Shown: positions 11,701-25,140, counted from the stretch's first letter. The stretch is 64,000 nt of DNA from Zelopaecilomyces penicillatus (GCA_005765155.1 VCCP01000005.1:3472001-3536000); one strand, 5' to 3'. Program-made: numbers and translations. The notes: generated by a model not told the origin, from the letters alone.

Positions 11701-14700
11701 GTCTCACTAGATCTCCAAGCTTCGGTACTGTTCAGAACACCTCGCATCGACGTACTATCCGCCTCCACATCCACCGTAATACCTGCCCGCGGTTGGCCAT
11801 CAACAGGTGATGTATGTCGTCTCAAGGACCAATGCTGCGGCACTGCACTCAGCTCTCCAGCTTCCTCCGCCAGAACTCCACGTAGTAAGGGCCCAATCGA
11901 TTGAACAAGAGCGAGGTAGTAATCAAAAACATTGACAGGGTAGAATTGCAGAGAGTTCGATCTTGACGTCGGGAAGCAATCAGATATGATCTTAATAAAA
12001 GTCTGTGCATTCAGAAGGGCTTTGACAATGGTAGTTCCGGGTAAGACGACTAGGTCATCTGATTCCGTTTGGGCAACACCTAGATCGGGTATAAGGAATG
12101 GAGCAAAAAATGGAGGAAGTGCTTCTGTCTTTTTTGCTAATGGTTGAAGCACGTCGATAGCCGACTGAGCACGCTGAAGAAGTGAGGGCAAGCCTAATAC
12201 CGGAGAGTGTTCGACAAGTTGCGTAACCACCTGGTTGAGAACTCTGGAGGCCACCGAGTCGCCAAAGGTGGCTGGCAGACTAGGAGATTGACAAATGTCG
12301 AGAAGCAACTCAATGCCGCCTTTTTCAATAAAATTTGACTTGAGCAAAGAATTAGATAAGTAGGATGTCAAAAAACTGGCAAGCGCATAAATGTAGGGTG
12401 CGATTGATTCAGTGGGCAACTCTTTCAGGGACTCGTGGCTCTTTTCGAAATCGACTTCATTGGAGGCAGAAACATCTGCCATATCGATGTCAGAGTCATC
12501 CGCGGCTCTTATTTCCTTGCCCTTCACCTGTGAAACACTCCCCTTTCCAGATAGTGAGCCCTCGCTGTCAATGGAGTTAATGGGAATCAGTTTGGCTCCC
12601 CAACCAGCAGTTTCTGCCTTCATCATGCCCAGAACGCGTACTCGAGCGACCATGTCAATGACGGCATTTGATATTGAATTCCTCAGAGGTGGATGATGTC
12701 GTGCGAGCTCATCGAAGCTTCCACCAACATTGGTCGCAAGATCAGCATCTGCCTCCATGCATTTTACATGAGCAGGACTTTCGAATATCTGTAAGAAGCA
12801 GTCAAATGCACCCGAGGCAACAACCATTCTCATTCCAGTATTATTGAGTGAAATAGAATTCAGAACCTGTGGGACAACGTTGATAGCATCTGAGGAAGCC
12901 AATATCCCAACGGCAATTGAGCCCCGCGAGGCTTGCCTGATTGTTTCCTCCAAAGGAGGGTGTGGTCGTTCGTCATGTTCTAAAATTGAGGTCATGACCG
13001 AGCTCTCGGGGGACTCTGATCCAACATCGTCCACCTCAGCCTGCTTCTGGCTTCCAATTTGGTCCTCAGCAAGTGGACGTCCGGTAATGGCCTCCAGATA
13101 GGTTTTGATCATGCCTGACTCAGATATGGCGGCAAAACTGGTGGGGTCATTGTTGATAAAATCACTGAGTATCGTGACCGAGTTCGTCCAAACCACAGAG
13201 CCAAAACTCTTCTTGTCATCTATAATACTTCGCAGACTTGCAAGAAGATCAGATTTCTCAGCAAGATTTCTCAGAAGTCGATCAGTATTACCACCGTAGC
13301 TGTATGAATTGGACATGATATGATGGACAAACTTCAAAAGCCATTTCAAGGTTTGCTGCTGGTAATAAGGGATTTCATAGTCAACAAGGCTGGATTGCTG
13401 ATCTGATTTGATGCCTTTCGATGAATCTAGCAAAGTACGTGCTTCTTTGACTGCATCCACAACAAGTTTGGAGACGGCATCTAAGCCATCAGCGTTAAAG
13501 AAAGCGTTGAACGCATTTGGATAAGTCCAGATGAGTCCATCAAGGAAAGCAAGCACCATAGAATGATGGCGCTGTGCGATAGGCGACCGAAGATTAAGTA
13601 TCTCGACTAAAATGTCCATGAGACCAGCGGATACCATCTCACTGCCGACACGTGTGGCCATGGACAGATGCAGTGTCAAAGAAAACAAGTTGTTGCGCCA
13701 CTCATCAGTCTCTGTCACTTTATCGGTATCGTCACCACCAGAAGTTTCCTCCATCCCAGCAACGGCCTTTCTGATGACGTACAGTAAAATGCCGTGATTC
13801 ACATTAGCATTCAAGGCCGACAAGACATCCTGGCATCTGGCATGGAACCCCGAAACAGCTTCCAGAAGAGCGAGCGCAATAGTTTGTAACCACAACGGCA
13901 CCTCAACATCGCTATCGGTTGAAGGATGGATAAGCTCAGCCAGCTGGTAAACTAGTTGGAAGCGGCGTGTTTCGTCAATATCCTGGCGCAGTACCCTTTC
14001 GACAAAATTGGACTCCGTGTGTATGTAGGCTAGATTGGTGATAGCCAATAATCGAGTAGCCAGAATCTGCTGACGTGATTCCCGAGACCCAGCCAGTGCT
14101 TTTGCTACCCTCACTCGATGAAAAACCTCATATTTGGCAGCCGGTGGCATATCACTGGGGCACCGGTTGACGAGCTCATGAATGGGATTTGATAACACTG
14201 TGGATTGGGGCAAATCAAAGGTTTTCTGTCCTGATGTCGTATGGTCGTCTGAGACGGCAGGTGTTCGAGGTCCAAGAGGGGACGAGTCTTCACCTGCTGC
14301 GTTACGGGCCCTGGGAGTGTGCGATGAAGCCAGAGTTGAGCTTCGGCGCAATGGCGTAGGGGTGGATGGCATCGAAGATTGCCCCAGATCAGTCGGTACA
14401 TCGTGGCTTGATGCGCTCTCTTGTGGGTAATATGAAACCTTGATATCACCCCATCCCTTCCAGCGTTTGTCATCTGATGCAGTAATGGACACTAGATCGT
14501 TGGCATGCATGGGAGCTCCATTCCGACCGCTGCTGCTCTGTGCTTGATCTCTCGCCTTAGATGTAGAAACCGGAGTGGTGGTCGGGGTGGGATCTGAGAG
14601 ACTGATAATGGGGGTTTTTACAAACGGCAGGGCTATTTGCTGGACACGGTCGAGGTCAATGTTGTAGTGATTTGCGAGGAGAGCGGCACTAATCTGTCTC

Positions 14701-15313
14701 GAGGCGCTCCCAATTCTTTTGACAGAGGCCTGGTATCGTTGAGCCAACTCGCATCCGACCTCCAAAGTAGCAACAAGGATAGTCAAAGCGGTGCAGTTGA
14801 GGAGGTCGTTAAGATGGGCACTGCTAGCGTATATGCTGCGATTTCCGCAATGTTCTAGCAACATGCGGGTAAATCTTAGAACAGACTCAACCAGTTGTCG
14901 GTCGCCATCCGCAGGATATCCTAGTTGTATTAATTGATCAGAGTCCACTCTCACACCTGCGGTTGCCGAGTCGCTAGCTTGGAGCAGCACATCACAGCCA
15001 AAGTCTCGGGGCTGGGGTCCCTCGTTCAGCTTGTAGATGTTGCAAAATTGCTCTAGAATGATATCAAATCGGTTCAACAGAGGGATCCAATGATAGAGAT
15101 CTCCCCGCCCATAGGGCCACCGCGAAGGAAAACTGGCAAGGTGCTGTGGTAGGAGGGGCAAAGGAATCGTAGACGCAGACTCGACGTACTCTCTAAGCCA
15201 AGGAGACTATAACAATGGACATATCAGTAAGTTGATAGTACAGACATTAGCCAGAGATTACATACCAAAGTTTCCTTATGCTTAGATTGCATTGTTTTGG
15301 TTATTTTCCCCAT
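2770..15313 (-). CDS. TOM1: Tom1/HUWE1-type HECT E3 ubiquitin ligase
   Basis: Eight exons on the minus strand: 15266-15313, 10848-15206, 7523-10793, 7403-7465, 7146-7328, 3331-7083, 2932-3276 and 2770-2864. Every junction keeps frame, and the product is about 4,038 aa, the normal size of fungal Tom1. The N-terminal half is the helical armadillo-like region (DUF908/DUF913 type). A run of Asp/Glu lies around residue 2,400 (DNA about 7.8-8.1 kb). An Ala/Glu/Arg-rich coiled segment follows, and the last 350 or so residues are the HECT domain. The catalytic Cys is in THTCFN, about Cys4005, and the protein ends YFGFA. Tom1 ubiquitinates excess ribosomal proteins, histones and other clients. The start MGKITKT is chosen because the short first exon splices in frame to SPWLREYVE; an internal Met at codon 8 is an alternative. 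Confidence 0.95.
7850..8110 (-). repeat. GAT/GAC-rich low-complexity tract coding the Tom1 acidic region
   Basis: On the plus strand this reads as dense CAT/CGT/CCT triplets; on the coding strand it encodes runs of Asp and Glu. The acidic tract is a known feature of Tom1/HUWE1 proteins and is thought to bind basic substrates. Triplet-repeat length here may vary between strains. Confidence 0.8.
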
Positions 15314-16972
15314 GGTGATGATGGGAGCGGCAAAGCCGCAAAAACGAAGCAAGCTCCCCCTCCACTACCTGTAGGCTATTTGCGGGAGCGACCGCGCTGT
15401 CGGCAGAGGTGAAATCCACTCAGAGAAATATCCGAGCCCCCACTGATGTGCGTTTGAGTTTTACAGTTTCCTATCGTAGTGGTAGAACTGTAGCATCCAA
15501 GTGGGTTCCTGATGGTAAGAAACGGATCACTGGCCGAAGTGGGTGATTCGTTTCGGCAAAAAGTGTGAGTATATCGTCAACTAGAACTGCGAGTCGGGGG
15601 ATTTGGCATCAAACGCTGCGCGAGATGGAAGCAAAGCTGTAACAACGTGCCGTGGGGTCGCGGAACGGCAAATCGAAACAAGGCTGCGACTGAAGCTTGC
15701 GTGATAGGTTCTTGGACGAGTGCAGTCGTCCGTGAACAGCTTGTCCAAGTGCGGAAGCGGCAACAGTGAAGATGCCGCACAGACAAGACGATCTATCAGA
15801 CGGCTCTCGGTCGGAGATCGTGATGCTTCCGAGTCGTGGGAGAAGAAAGGCGGAGATGTGGGGAGGAAATGGTTGTTGGGAGAAAAAGAGTGCTGGTTGT
15901 TAAAACGTCAGGTCGACAAGTGCAAGCAGGTGGGCCTTTGCGTAATAGGCGGCGGTGGTGGTGCCCCACTGACTGCACTTTCGGCCGGCTGTGGCAGGCC
16001 GCCTAGTCTTCAAGTTTTCAGGTGGGTGGGAGACAATGGGTTGGGTGGTCGGAGCAGTGAACAGGTACCAGACCACTGAATCGCTGATAAATCGACAAAC
16101 AATAGCCCCTCGCAACCTGTATTAGGTACCTCTGCGCTGGCATCGGGACATAACCTCGAGGGCTCTGCAGGTATTACTTAGAGGTGGGTCCGCTGTTTAC
16201 CACTGTTCACTACCTACCTACAGTACTATAGTCCACCTCTGAGCTCGGATTATCTTTCCGGTGACAAGCATTGACCAGCGCTTGCACAAGCTGGCAAGGC
16301 CGGTCAAACGAATGGGAGGAGCGACTAGTACCTCTTAATGATGCGCATCTACCTGGTATCATATCGTATAACACCTCGTGCATATTTACCTTAGACCTGT
16401 AGCTTGCCTGAGGCACATTTTATCCAATGAATATTTCGTTTTTAAAAGGTTATCAGCACCAAGGAGGTAAATTCCATTGGTAATTCCCTTCTACCTTGGC
16501 TTGCTTGATTGCTTGGCAGTGATGTTATGCCGTTAACTAGCGTGACTAAGCCTCCGATTGTTCCCCTCCAGAGCCACAAGAATTACCCCTCCATACCCTA
16601 GGATGGATTGATGGAAGTGTTCATCATGAACGGAGAATGATATAGGTTTCCAAATGGTTTGGATGACGTATTGTCGCATCTTCATTTGCACCTACCAATG
16701 AAGCTACACATGTGTTCTCTTCATAGATTTGTACAACATGCTAACGCATCCCTAACGGCAATGTGCTTACTATTCGTGGTTAATGGATGTGTGATTATTT
16801 GTATTGGGTGGTGTGTTGTCAACATACCCGATAACGCAACAACTGTAGGGCAGTACCACTGCGTTTTCTACGAATTTAGCCTCAACAATGTTATGTGGCT
16901 GAAAAATCATTATCACGGAGTTTCACTGATCATTTCCGAGCGTTGCACATTGCATAAAACCTAATACATAAT
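15314..16972. other. Intergenic region upstream of TOM1 and downstream of HMG-CoA lyase
   Basis: About 1.65 kb. The proximal 400 bp should hold the TOM1 promoter and 5' UTR. Several open frames of 60-119 codons exist, but none shows a domain, signal peptide or sensible composition. I see no gene. Confidence 0.45.
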
Positions 16973-18150
16973 CTACTCGCCCTTTACTGCCTCAGCGGTG
17001 GTTCTTGCCCTTGCTCCAAGTACGGCTTTCCCTACAGAGCTATCGTTCGTTTTGCCCAGCTCCTCAGTAATCCAGGCGCCAATGTCCGACACGGCATCCA
17101 AGTCAACACCCGTGTCCATGCCCAAGGTCTCCATGAAGTAAACCATGTTTTCCGTCGACACGTTACCAGTAGCGCCGGGGCTATACGGACACCCACCCAG
17201 ACCCCCAACGCTGCTGTCAAACGTCCTGATTCCATGCTCCAGCGAAACTGCTGTGTTGACTAGTGCCTGTCCATAAGTATCGTGGAAATGCATTGCAATA
17301 TCCTCAGACCGAATACCTGCAGCGGACATGCATTTGAGCAACGCGTTTGTCCGCGGTGCTGTACCCATGCCTGTGGTATCGCCCAGAGAGATTTCATCAG
17401 CACCAGACTCGAGGAGATCCGTTGCAATTTCTGCAACCTTGTGGGGATCAACATCGAAGCCCTCGAAAGGGCATCCAAGAACCACAGAAATATAGGCACG
17501 GACGCGCAACCCCAAAGCTTTGGAGTCTTGTATCACGGCCCGAAACCGCTCCAACGAAGTTTGAATGTCACAGTTGAGGTTCTTTTGCGAAAAGCTCTCT
17601 GTGGCAGCTGCAAACACAGCCACCTCCACTGCAGGCTTTGAAGTGTCTGGTTCAAGCAGTGTGGAAAATGCACCTGTGTTCTGCTTCAACAAAGTTGCCG
17701 CATTTTGCAAGCCTTTCGTATTTGGTGCAAGAAAGGAATAGGTAATCGGAACAGGGGACTGAATTTTCTGCTGCAGTATATGCTCCATGATTTCACTCGA
17801 ATTCGCCATCTAGGGGAAGCTCTCGTTAGTCTTTCTCATTGTTTTCTCGGTAGATGGCTGATGATGCGTCTCACCTGTGGCACCCATTTGGGAGAAACGA
17901 AAGACCCAGCTTCGATGGTTGAAAGTCCTGTTCGGGCCAGTCTCTCTATCAAATCAATCTTAGTACTGAGAGGAATGGTTTTCTTCTCGTTCTGTAGTCC
18001 ATCTCGAGGTCCAACCTCCACCAGCTTGACCCTGTTGTTTAGGTCTTGAGGCTTGCTTGCTGTTGCAAATCCCCTCTGCACTTGAAACTGGGTTCGCTTG
18101 CATGCCCTGCAGATGGCTGAGCGGAGTAACGTCATATTGAGAATGGCCAA
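16973..18150 (-). CDS. Hydroxymethylglutaryl-CoA lyase, mitochondrial
   Basis: Two exons, 17875-18150 and 16973-17809, are joined across a 65 nt intron and give 370 aa. The first 30 or so residues are rich in Arg/Ser with few acids, as in a mitochondrial targeting peptide. KLVEVGPRDGLQNE carries the catalytic Arg-Asp pair, SFVSPKWVPQ is the conserved substrate loop, and the VGGLGGCPYSPGATGN segment carries the catalytic Cys. The enzyme cleaves HMG-CoA to acetoacetate and acetyl-CoA at the end of leucine degradation. The C-terminus is VKGE, so no peroxisomal PTS1 is visible, unlike the CKL-type end of the human enzyme. A second Met at codon 6 could be the start instead. Confidence 0.93.
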
Positions 18151-20030
18151 TGCCTTGTAGACTGGTGATGGGGGGTCAAGTTGGTATATAGAGGGAGTGA
18201 TCTGATGTTGAGGTAACAGCTGTCGTCGCGTACCATCGGCTTGTCGGATGTCTTAGTCAGCGAGCGGCTAGGTATTCGGCCACCATTTTGTTCACACCGA
18301 ATCTTCGATCTAGGTTTCAGACTTGCCGCAGTCACTCCAGTAACCTTAGCGTTTACGCATTCTCAAGTATTTTCCCCTATAATATTTGACTGGCATGGGT
18401 TCTGGGCTTGTCATCACTCTTTTGATGATGAAATTTGGTTAGAATCTGATGTGTAAATGACTACTAAATCAATCCCTTCACACGTATTATCTACGGCCAT
18501 ATAATGATGTGTTCATTAAATTTTGGGATAAGTTCTGTACCATGACTATGTGGTGACCCCGAAGAGTGACAACCCCAAAGACATATAATCTTAAGTTTTA
18601 CTGGTCCAGAATCCTCAACATCTTACTGGCCACCTAACTATAAATGAAGTTTACCGTGAGGTAATTGTATCAATGTTGGTTTGGCCCAACAGTTGGCGGG
18701 GAGGCGCTTAAAACCATGATTTCTCAAAACAGGTCAATGATGAGTATCTTTGAAATAACCCCGGGGCGCATTGGGGGCCACATTGATTCAGGGTGGCAGC
18801 AGAGCAAGGCGCGCTTTTATCGAGCCAATGAAGTCTTCTGAATAACCCTGAGGTTTGCCGCGAGAAGTGTGAGTAGCAAACCAACAAACCTGCACGTTGC
18901 GGAATTTCACCAACAACAAGGTGCTTATTATCACTGTCCCAAGGCAGGGGTTAGAATGGCCGCTCGCCACAAAATCGGGCTGTTGACTGCACTATGTGAG
19001 AAGTCTTCTAATTATTATTGATCACTTCGCTTTTTATTCTGTATCACCAATCAATGCGGCCATTTGGCCATCTGTGCTTTGGCGCCAGCTATTCATCAAT
19101 ATCCTCGATAGGGGCAAGGTTTCACATGTTTCATTGATGCTCGGACGAACCTGGGAACACTATTATGATTGCCAGGCACCTACCTCCTATGGTACAGACC
19201 CGACGACTACCTATAGTAATTGTGTGAATTTTAATGTGTGTTGAACATGCCTCGTACTGTCGCCTCAAGTACCTAATTACCAGCCATGGATGACATAAAT
19301 ACCTGACTGTGCAGGGAGGGGCTCGCTGGCGATCGCTACCCGTACAGGTACCTCAGCAGCAGGTTGGTCCCTGTAGCGGCCAGTCAGCAGCTGTAGGTTA
19401 TGGAATCCCACCAGGCTGGGGCTACAGGTGGCTGCTGCTCCCCGCCCAATAACTCCATCTAATTTCGCGCCAGCCAAGCGTGAAACCCCCTGGCAGTTGT
19501 TGGCCATATTCGAGCTTCAGGCACGAAACAGCGCCGCCCTTACATGTACAGTCCCATGGATGATTTAATGCATGCCGACAGTGTGGTGCCTGCGTTTGCG
19601 TAGCAGTCAATGACCCCCAGTGAGGAAACGTAGCACCGAGCGCCCAGCACCAAGCACCCCTATTATAGGCCAGACTAGCCCCTCAACTCTCTCTGACAAC
19701 CTACATGTACCTGGGCTAGCTCTCGACACGCGGGCTAGACACCAAAAGGGAGGAGCAAGCAGCCACCCCGAGACCATATCCGATCACCACATTTTGGTGT
19801 TTCTTGCAACTCACCGATTTCCCCCACCACGACAATCCGAGGATCTTCTGCGCAGCTTTGCATTCTCATCGCATTCAAATAAGGACTTTATTTTGCATTC
19901 GATATCCCACAATTAACCCTTCCAGCAGGCAACTTCGATTTCGTTCAGTACATTGATGGCTCGTCGCTGAGGGGCTTCGACCAACCCACCGCATAACTAC
20001 TTCGAGCCCCTGCGAAGCATCGAAGGCGTC
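18151..20030. other. Long intergenic region between HMG-CoA lyase and the TBC protein gene
   Basis: About 1.9 kb holding two divergent promoters. The last 250 bp before the TBC gene are C/T rich, as expected for a 5' leader. The small ORFs in both strands have no recognisable content. Confidence 0.45.
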
Positions 20031-22942
20031 ATGCCGCAGCAAGGCGACGCTGGCTCGCCGGGGCCGTTGCAGGAGAAGGAAAGACGTTTGTCTTCTGCGG
20101 AATCGGACATCGATACGGTATGTCGAATACTCCCGAATATAGTCACACGGCAGACCTGCATCTCGTCAACCCGCAGCATTACGAGTCATGCTGACCAAAC
20201 AGGCAACCGAGCAAGATTCATTCGAGGATGCAGTTGACGCCGTTTCTGTAAGATCACTTACGAAGAGAACTGTATCCGTCACCAAGCCGCCCCCGCCCAA
20301 CGACATGAATACCATCGATTTGGAAATCGACCAGGAAGCCGACGGGAAAACCGAAAAGGAGGACACAACCTCTATGGACAGTGATTATAAACCAGAGCCG
20401 CAGCGAGAGTCTACACCACTCTCCCACCGTATATCCAGCACCTCCAATCTTGATAATGTTAGCCTAGATGATGATGCTCCTCAATCTCCAGGTAAAGCCC
20501 CATGCCCCGTACCCAACTATCAAGTTGTCTATGTAAACCCCACTGACGATCCCACAGAGCCTACAAGTCCTATCGAGAAAGACCAACCGAGCAAAACAAT
20601 ATCTTTAAGCAGCATAACCAACGCACTCCCACCAATGCCTTGGTCTCCGCCCGCCGAAGTTGTATCCAAAAGTTCTGTTCCTTTAGCTGGTTCAGCTGCA
20701 CCGCCTCCAACAATTTCCAACCCCCCACCGCCTACTCGAAAGCTCACGAGCCCCTTTTCATGGTTGTCCCGCAACACATCATCGAAGGACAAGGAAATCC
20801 CTCCAACTCCACCTGTGCAAGCTACAGCTAGAAGAAATACGGCTAGCTCAATCGCAACGCTGACTAGCAACCCGGAGATGATGCTGAGCAAGCTTGAAGA
20901 AGAGAGAGAAGGGGATGGCGATGGGACGAGCCGGAATAGCCTTAAAGACAGATTTAAGGTGCTCCGCATGCAACAGGAAGCCGGCATCATCTTGAGTGAT
21001 GATGATAGACCTGCCGGTGCTCGGGCTAACGTTTCTAATCTTTGTGTGACAACAGGAGAAGATGCTTCTGTCACTGCACCTCCTCTATCACCTGTTCCAA
21101 CACCCATCACCGACCTCGCCCCTGGCACTGTAGCTGGAGTCAACGCTGGGCCTTCAGCCCTCGCAGAGGCTCAGGTGGATTGGGATTTATGGCAGTCTGT
21201 CGTATATGAGGGGCCCGCTGCCGTCGCGAGAACGAGCGCCGAAGAGCTTAACAAGGCAATTGCTACGGGCATCCCAAGCGCTATCCGAGGGGTCATCTGG
21301 CAAGTACTAGCACAAAGCAAAAACGAAGACTTAGAACTCGTGTACAAAGACCTCATCTTAAGGGGAGCCGAAAAGAACAAGGATCGGAATAGCAACAGTA
21401 CCACTGCAAGCACAATCAGCAATGGAAGCCTGAGTGTCCGGAGCGCTGAAGGGGTGACTTCCTCTGCCTCATCTGTTCATTCTGAGCAGTCAAGTGGAAA
21501 TAGTTCATCATCATACAAGGGCGAGAAAAGTAACGAAGCTAACGCCAAAGCCCAAGCAGCAGCAGTTGCAGAACGTAAACGCAAGGAAAAAGAGGATATT
21601 CTGGCACTTCAGAAGTTGGAGAAGGTCATTCGCCGCGATCTCGGTACACGGACAAGTTATTCCAAGTATGCTGCTGCCGCTGGACTGCAGGACGGTCTCT
21701 TTGGTGTTTGCAAGGCGTATGCGCTTTTTGATGAGGGTGTTGGGTACGCACAAGGCATGAATTTTTTGATCATGCCAATATTGTTCAATGTAACCATTCT
21801 CCTACAGCAAAACAAACCACTCGTATCAAGCTAACATGGCAAACAGATGCCCGAGCAAGAGGCTTTTACGCTACTGGTCCGACTGATGAACCAATATCAC
21901 CTGCGTGACCTTTTCGTCCAGGACATGCCAGGCCTGCACATGCGTTTATATCAGTTTGAGCGCTTGCTAGAGGATTTTGAGCCAGCACTGTACTGTCATC
22001 TTCATCGACGAGGAATCTCGCCTCATCTTTATGCCACGCAGTGGTTCCTCACTCTCTTTGCGTATCGTTTTCCTCTTCAGCTCGTGCTCAGAATCTATGA
22101 TATGATCTTTTCAGAGGGTCTATCAGCCATTCTCCGGTTTGGCGTTGTATTGATGCAAAAGAACGCCGCTACCCTATTGGCCATCTCCGACATGCAACAG
22201 TTGACTACGTATCTGAAGGACAAGCTTTTCGATGTGTACATTGACAAAGATCCGAGTCAGGGTAGTCTTCTCGAAAGCGGTTTCTTTGGCAGTTCTAGCT
22301 CCAGTCTCGATAAGGAAGTTTACAGAGCAGACCAACTTGTTCGAGATGCTTGCGAAGTTAAGATTTCACCTGATATCCTCAAGGTCTACGCTACGGAATG
22401 GGAGGAGAAACACAAGGCAGATAAGGATCGGGAGACGGAACTTCATGAACTTCGAATGGCAAACCAAAATCTGGCCATCAAGGTCCGAAAACTTGAGGAG
22501 AGGGTCGAATCGAGCGACCGCGAGCAGGCAGCTTTGGCTACTGAAAATGTCCACACCAAAGTTGAAAATGAGGAATTGAGAGATGAAAACGAAGCATTGA
22601 AGGCTCAAGTTCAAGAGTTGAAAGTGGTGATTGAGAAACAGCCCCTCGAGATTGAGGAGACATGGAAATTGGAACGTGACGACTTGATGAAACGCAATGA
22701 GAAAGTGCATTTGGAAAACGAGAAGGTGGAAAAAGAGCTTCAAGAACTTGAAGAAGAGCTTGTCGGGACGAAGATGCGTTATGCTGAGGTGTGTACTTTT
22801 TTCGCTCTTTGTTACCCGTTAACCATGCTAGAGCGTTTCTATGCCCCACTGTTTCTTAATTCTGCTAACCCATGGCCAGATTAACTCACAACATGAGACA
22901 CTCAATCGAAAATGGACAGATTTGAAACGACAGTTTGCTTGA
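20031..22942 (+). CDS. Gyp5-like TBC-domain Rab GTPase-activating protein
   Basis: Four exons (20031-20117, 20203-21789, 21847-22788, 22880-22942) give 892 aa, close to yeast Gyp5. The first 330 residues are Pro/Ser-rich and look disordered. The TBC domain begins near IPSAIRGVIWQVLA. It carries the catalytic arginine finger in IRRDLGTR and the glutamine finger in GYAQGMNF, so the GAP should be active. A Ser/Asn-rich insert lies between the first TBC helix and the arginine finger. The last 180 residues are a strong Glu/Lys-rich coiled coil. Gyp5/Gyl1 proteins act on Ypt1 and Sec4 at the Golgi and sites of polarised growth. The second intron falls between LFN and MPEQEAF and begins with a weak donor (GTAACC). 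The assignment to Gyp5 rather than another TBC group rests on length and the coiled coil. Confidence 0.85.
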
Positions 22943-23590
22943 TAATGGGTTGACTTGGCTCCATCAATTCAGCATGATGCGCATCTCCCTCTCTTACCCC
23001 TCCTCCTTTTTTTTCCATTGTACTCTTCACATTCTGTGTACGAAAAAAAAGGCTTTCTGTTTCCTTTGTTGGCGAACACGCCAAGTTCTTATTTCACTTC
23101 TACAGTTGTGGAGTTTGTTGTGGTCAGGCGCAGCAATCCGGGTTAACGGCTTGACGATGAAAGGTGGGAGGGGAAGCATGGGAGGGGCTTCCGACAGCAT
23201 AGCATGTTTTGATATAACGTAAAGAAACGAGATGAGAAAGTTCGCGGTTGATTCCTTGTTTGCCAGATAAGGCGCATACTGCATCAAGCACTGTACGGAT
23301 TTGTCTTGGGGAGATACGTGCAGGGCATTTAGTCATCCCATGAAGCATTCAATGTAGCACCAAGCACCTTTTTTGCTAGCGGTTCAGTTTCTCTGTTCTT
23401 GTCTCATTATCATATTTAAATGGCAAGGCATGAAGCTTTTTGTTTACATGATTGCCAAAAACGTTTTAATTCCCTATGGACCCGTTCCGATGCTTATATG
23501 AAGCTCATCATGCCCTGAAATGCCCAAGACAGCGAGAAATCCTTGAACACCATATGAAAGGTCATTCATCACCCACTACTCTTAACTAAC
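22943..23590. other. Convergent 3' region between the TBC gene and RPS8
   Basis: About 650 bp with T- and A-rich runs consistent with two 3' UTRs and polyadenylation regions. No gene is seen. Confidence 0.45.
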
Positions 23591-24274
23591 TCACTTGTGC
23601 AGCTTCTTCTGGTAGAAAGCGAGCTCCTCGCCCTCCAGGACATAACCGTCACAGCGACCGGACTGACCAGGTCGGCTAGAGATAACAGCATACAGGCGAC
23701 CAGCCTCGAACTGCTTCTCAACGGCAGGCTCGACCTTGCCCTCAGCGGCGAATCGGGCAGCCTGCTTCTTCTCAACGGACTTGCTCTTCTTTACCTCCTC
23801 AACATCCTTGCCCTCCTTGGCGGCCTGGGCCTTCTGGCGTCTTCGGCCAATACCCTGGCCGTAATGGGCCTCGTACCACTGTCGGAAAGGGGCGGCATCG
23901 ATCTGGACGACGGCGCTGCGGGTCAGGGTGTTGGTTCGAACAAGCTCGTTGTTCGAAGGGTGGTAGGCGACACCGATGACACGGGTCTTGCGAGTGCAGC
24001 CTTCGGAGGCCCAGGCGAAATTGCCGGAGTCGAGACGGAGAGCACGATACTTGTGGTTACCACCGCGGGTACGGACGGTGTGGATGCGCTTGGGGCCAAT
24101 ACGGGTGTTGGCACCCTGGCGACCGGCTTCGAAAGCGCGCTTCTTCCCTGTTGGTAAAGGTCAGAACGTATGTCCAAAAACGAACATACGGGCTTTCGAG
24201 TGTTACGCACGGTAGTAGGCGCGCTTGGCACCAGTAGCGGAGCGCTTGTGGCGGGAATCACGAGAGATACCCAT
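23591..24274 (-). CDS. RPS8: 40S ribosomal protein S8 (eS8)
   Basis: Two exons, 24211-24274 and 23591-24147, are separated by a 63 nt intron and give 206 aa. The start MGISRDSRHKRSATGAKRA is diagnostic for eS8. After the splice the frame continues as KKRAFEAGRQGANTRIG and then RTRGGNHKYRALRLDSGN, and the protein ends near FYQKKLHK. The donor is read as GTGCGT after TACTACC, which restores Arg at the junction. Using the GC three bases downstream would break the frame. It is a component of the small ribosomal subunit. A long antisense ORF over the same DNA is a codon-bias shadow. Confidence 0.96.
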
Positions 24275-24993
24275 GATTGCGAGTTCTGCGATTTTGAAGA
24301 GAGAAAAATGAATTAGCAATCTAAAGTTTGAAGAACTCTGCCTTCCACAGGCCAGGTCAAGCGCGGGGAGGGAAGAGAGGGAGGGCAATGGGGGGAAATT
24401 CTTTTGAAGCAAATACAAGGCTTGCGAGAGAGAGCGAGCAGCGTTCAAGAGCGAAACGAGGTCCCAAATTCGTTTTCGAGGCACGGATGTTGGTCGTCTG
24501 ATTCTCGCTATGAAGCACATGCAGCGTCTCGCATGGTTCCTTGTTTGCGACTTTCTTTGTACTAACCTGATGATGATGGCGCTCACCAGTGCAATCGATT
24601 TGGCAGGATGTGGGAGGAATGAACTTTTTTCGGCGGAGTGTAAATGGAGGGCTGAAATCGAGACAGAAATTGTGGTTGTGGGTTTCGCTAGCCCAGGGTA
24701 CGTACCTAGGCTCAGGGCTACGCGGAAATTGTATTGTTCCGGTCCACCCTTCCATCCTTCCTCAGATCGGTTTGGGTGGCTTGGGTGGGAAGGTGGTCCA
24801 TGCACGATGCACATTTACCTAAGCCATCACTCTGTACAAACGGAATAGGACGCCTCTTCAACGACGACTGACCTCGAAATTCCTACTGGAGTGCTCTTGA
24901 CGTTATATCATGGCCCATTTCACATAAATATGGTGGTAAAGCGCAATGGCTCCTTCATGCCTCTTGTTATCATTTACTCAACTTTAAAAAGAG
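24275..24993. other. Intergenic region: RPS8 promoter and downstream neighbour's 3' end
   Basis: About 720 bp. The RPS8-proximal half is rich in C/T on the coding strand, as for other ribosomal-protein promoters. The left edge abuts the alternative C-terminal reading frame of the adjacent unknown gene. ORFs here are antisense or leader readings without family signal. Confidence 0.4.
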
Positions 24994-25140
24994 CTATGTA
25001 TTGAGTCTCCGACTTTCCAATGCTACCGCTTCGGTAATCGCTCTGTTATAAGGCCCTGAAGCTCCATGGTCAAACAGACGCTGTTTGTCGCGTTTAAGTT
25101 CTATGTCAATGTCCGTGGCTCTAAGCCAGTCTCTCTGCCA
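24994..25140 (-). other. Coding-like tail in a second frame after the unknown gene
   Basis: In a different frame from the long ORF that ends at 25101, the minus strand from 25140 to the stop at 24994 reads as about 48 codons. They start WQRDWLRATDIDIELKRDK and end ALESRRLNT, a well-balanced, charged, helical sequence unlike random frame. It looks like the true C-terminus of the neighbouring protein, reached by a frameshift. No intron of reasonable length joins the two in frame. Confidence 0.5.

Noticed and set aside
20529..21143. A 204-codon minus-strand frame
   Set aside because: Antisense shadow of the low-complexity N-terminus of the TBC protein; no domain or splice support.
23597..24157. 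A 186-codon plus-strand frame with Leu/Gly-rich content
   Set aside because: Mirror image of the biased codons of RPS8; the eS8 protein is unmistakable on the minus strand.
24148..24210. A GC-AG intron in RPS8
   Set aside because: Moving the boundary three bases gives a GTGCGT donor and restores the expected Arg at the junction, so a non-canonical intron is not needed.
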